Source of the DNA: a virus
Reading direction: 5' to 3' (one strand)
IMG/VR virus record: IMGVR_UViG_3300042698_000013
Location: 1-28,322 of that record
Length of the DNA stretch: 28,322 nt
The translations under genes were made by a program, and so were the position numbers. Positions 27,645 to 28,322 of the stretch are shown here, one piece after another. The stretch's first letter is position 1. Every line of letters starts with the position of its first letter. The notes under the pieces were generated by a model. That model was not told where the DNA came from. It saw only the letters and a program-made list of their open reading frames with translations, and did not search any database.

Positions 27645-28322
27645 ACGATCAAATCCCCATCAGCGATGAATCCGACGCCGCTCGCGGCGTGGCGATAGCC
27701 ATTCGTATGAAAGGTATCGATCGCAATTTCCGTACCGGGCGCATAGTACGCTGCGGCCTTGCCTGATGCCTGATAGTCCTGCCGGGCGATGGCCCCATAC
27801 GGGCCAGCGCGCACGATACGCGGGCCGGCGGCATTCGCCGCCGCCGCGAGTGCAGCATAGTTGACGTGCGGGCCGGGGCAGTTTGGTTTGCTGACCGGGC
27901 TAATATGACAGTGACCAATGAGTGACCGCATAAACGAGTAGGGCGCGAGCTGGGGAAACTCAAGCGCACACCATTGCATAATCTTGACCACGCCGGCATT
28001 CTGGGCATCGGTCGGAATGTCCTGATAGAAGCCTTCACACTCAACACTGATCGTGGTTAGATTAGGGTTGATCGGCGGGGTAAGTTCCGGCCATGCCGGC
28101 GTGGGGTTTGGCGCTCGCAGCTTATGGCCTTGCGGGTCAACCCAGCAGTTGAGTGCTTCATTCCAGCTCAGGCCGTTCGCATAGGCGCTATCATCGGTAC
28201 TGACACATTGCCAGATCAGACCGGACTTGCTCACAATAAAGTGAGATGACTTTTGACTGTTGCCCCTGCGAAAGACGCTCAGCGCCGACGCTACTGATCC
28301 TTCAATGATACGCCGACCGACG
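27641..28322 (-). CDS. N-acetylmuramoyl-L-alanine amidase (endolysin), 5' end missing
   Basis: The frame is open beyond GTG 28234 to the right edge, so the true start lies outside the window. Visible upstream of that GTG is FRRGNSQKSSHFIVSKSGLI, where SSHFIV carries the first zinc His of the Amidase_2 fold. The second zinc site is GHCHISPVSKPNCPGPHVNY, with the His and Cys in the usual place. SVECEG matches the mid-domain strand. The C-terminal 60 residues (after about 28322-27830) look like a small SH3-like wall-binding domain ending SGVGFIADGDLIV. It cleaves the amide bond between muramic acid and the peptide stem to release phage. Confidence 0.85.
   Translation of the reverse strand, partial: VGRRIIEGSVASALSVFRRGNSQKSSHFIVSKSGLIWQCVSTDDSAYANGLSWNEALNCWVDPQGHKLRAPNPTPAWPELTPPINPNLTTISVECEGFYQDIPTDAQNAGVVKIMQWCALEFPQLAPYSFMRSLIGHCHISPVSKPNCPGPHVNYAALAAAANAAGPRIVRAGPYGAIARQDYQASGKAAAYYAPGTEIAIDTFHTNGYRHAASGVGFIADGDLIV

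Noticed and set aside
28234-28234. GTG 28234 as the amidase start
   Set aside because: The frame is open upstream to the window edge and encodes the zinc-binding SSHF of the amidase fold, so the real start lies outside.
1-28322. CRISPR arrays, insertion sequences, integrase or attachment sites, and GCGATCGC (HIP1) cyanobacterial repeats
   Set aside because: No regularly spaced repeats, transposase or integrase frames were seen, and I found no HIP1 octamers by eye despite many GATCG words, so a cyanobacterial host is not supported.

Overview
This window is part of the late region of a tailed double-stranded DNA bacteriophage (Caudoviricetes), probably with a long tail because there is a tape measure protein. 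It could be a virion genome, a prophage or a metagenomic contig. I see no integrase, repressor, attachment site or bacterial housekeeping gene, so the lifestyle cannot be told. The host is unknown. Canonical AAGGAG-type ribosome binding sites and extended -10 promoter-like sites point to ordinary bacterial expression signals. Almost every gene is on the minus strand, and most neighbours are joined by ATGA, GTGA or TAATG overlaps, so the natural reading order is right to left.

In transcription order: (1) a lysis module (28322-26481) with an amidase endolysin that runs off the right edge, a coiled-coil protein and three small membrane proteins; (2) packaging and connector genes (26484-20535): small and large terminase, portal, a small helix-turn-helix protein, a Mu F-like head protein, an HK97 gp10-like protein and several tiny ORFs; (3) a 420-bp non-coding island (20534-20114) with a promoter-like site, a tRNA-like cloverleaf, a degenerate tRNA-Trp, two further hairpin elements and an intrinsic terminator; (4) the capsid module: a 777-aa protease-scaffold fusion with a likely nested scaffold start, then the major capsid protein and a strong hairpin.

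(5) A glycan cassette (16102-7667) sits between the head and tail genes. It has a PseB/CapD-like nucleotide-sugar dehydratase/epimerase, a GT2 glycosyltransferase, a GmhA-like SIS isomerase, a SAM methyltransferase, an FkbM methyltransferase, a 945-aa GT4-GT2-GT2 fusion, a DUF1360-like membrane protein and an HddA-like heptose 7-phosphate kinase. One small gene inside it (8924-9133) is on the plus strand behind its own extended -10. (6) Fibre, connector and tail genes follow (7677-1): a fibre-like protein, three small proteins, a 433-aa protein, a probable tail tube protein carrying a beta-propeller, tail assembly chaperones that look joined by a +1 frameshift, and the tape measure protein running off the left edge.

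The most notable features are the glycan cassette that includes two heptose-pathway steps, the structured RNA island, the nested scaffold start, the beta-propeller on the tail protein and the candidate +1 frameshift. All functional names come from reading motifs and gene order; no database search was run.
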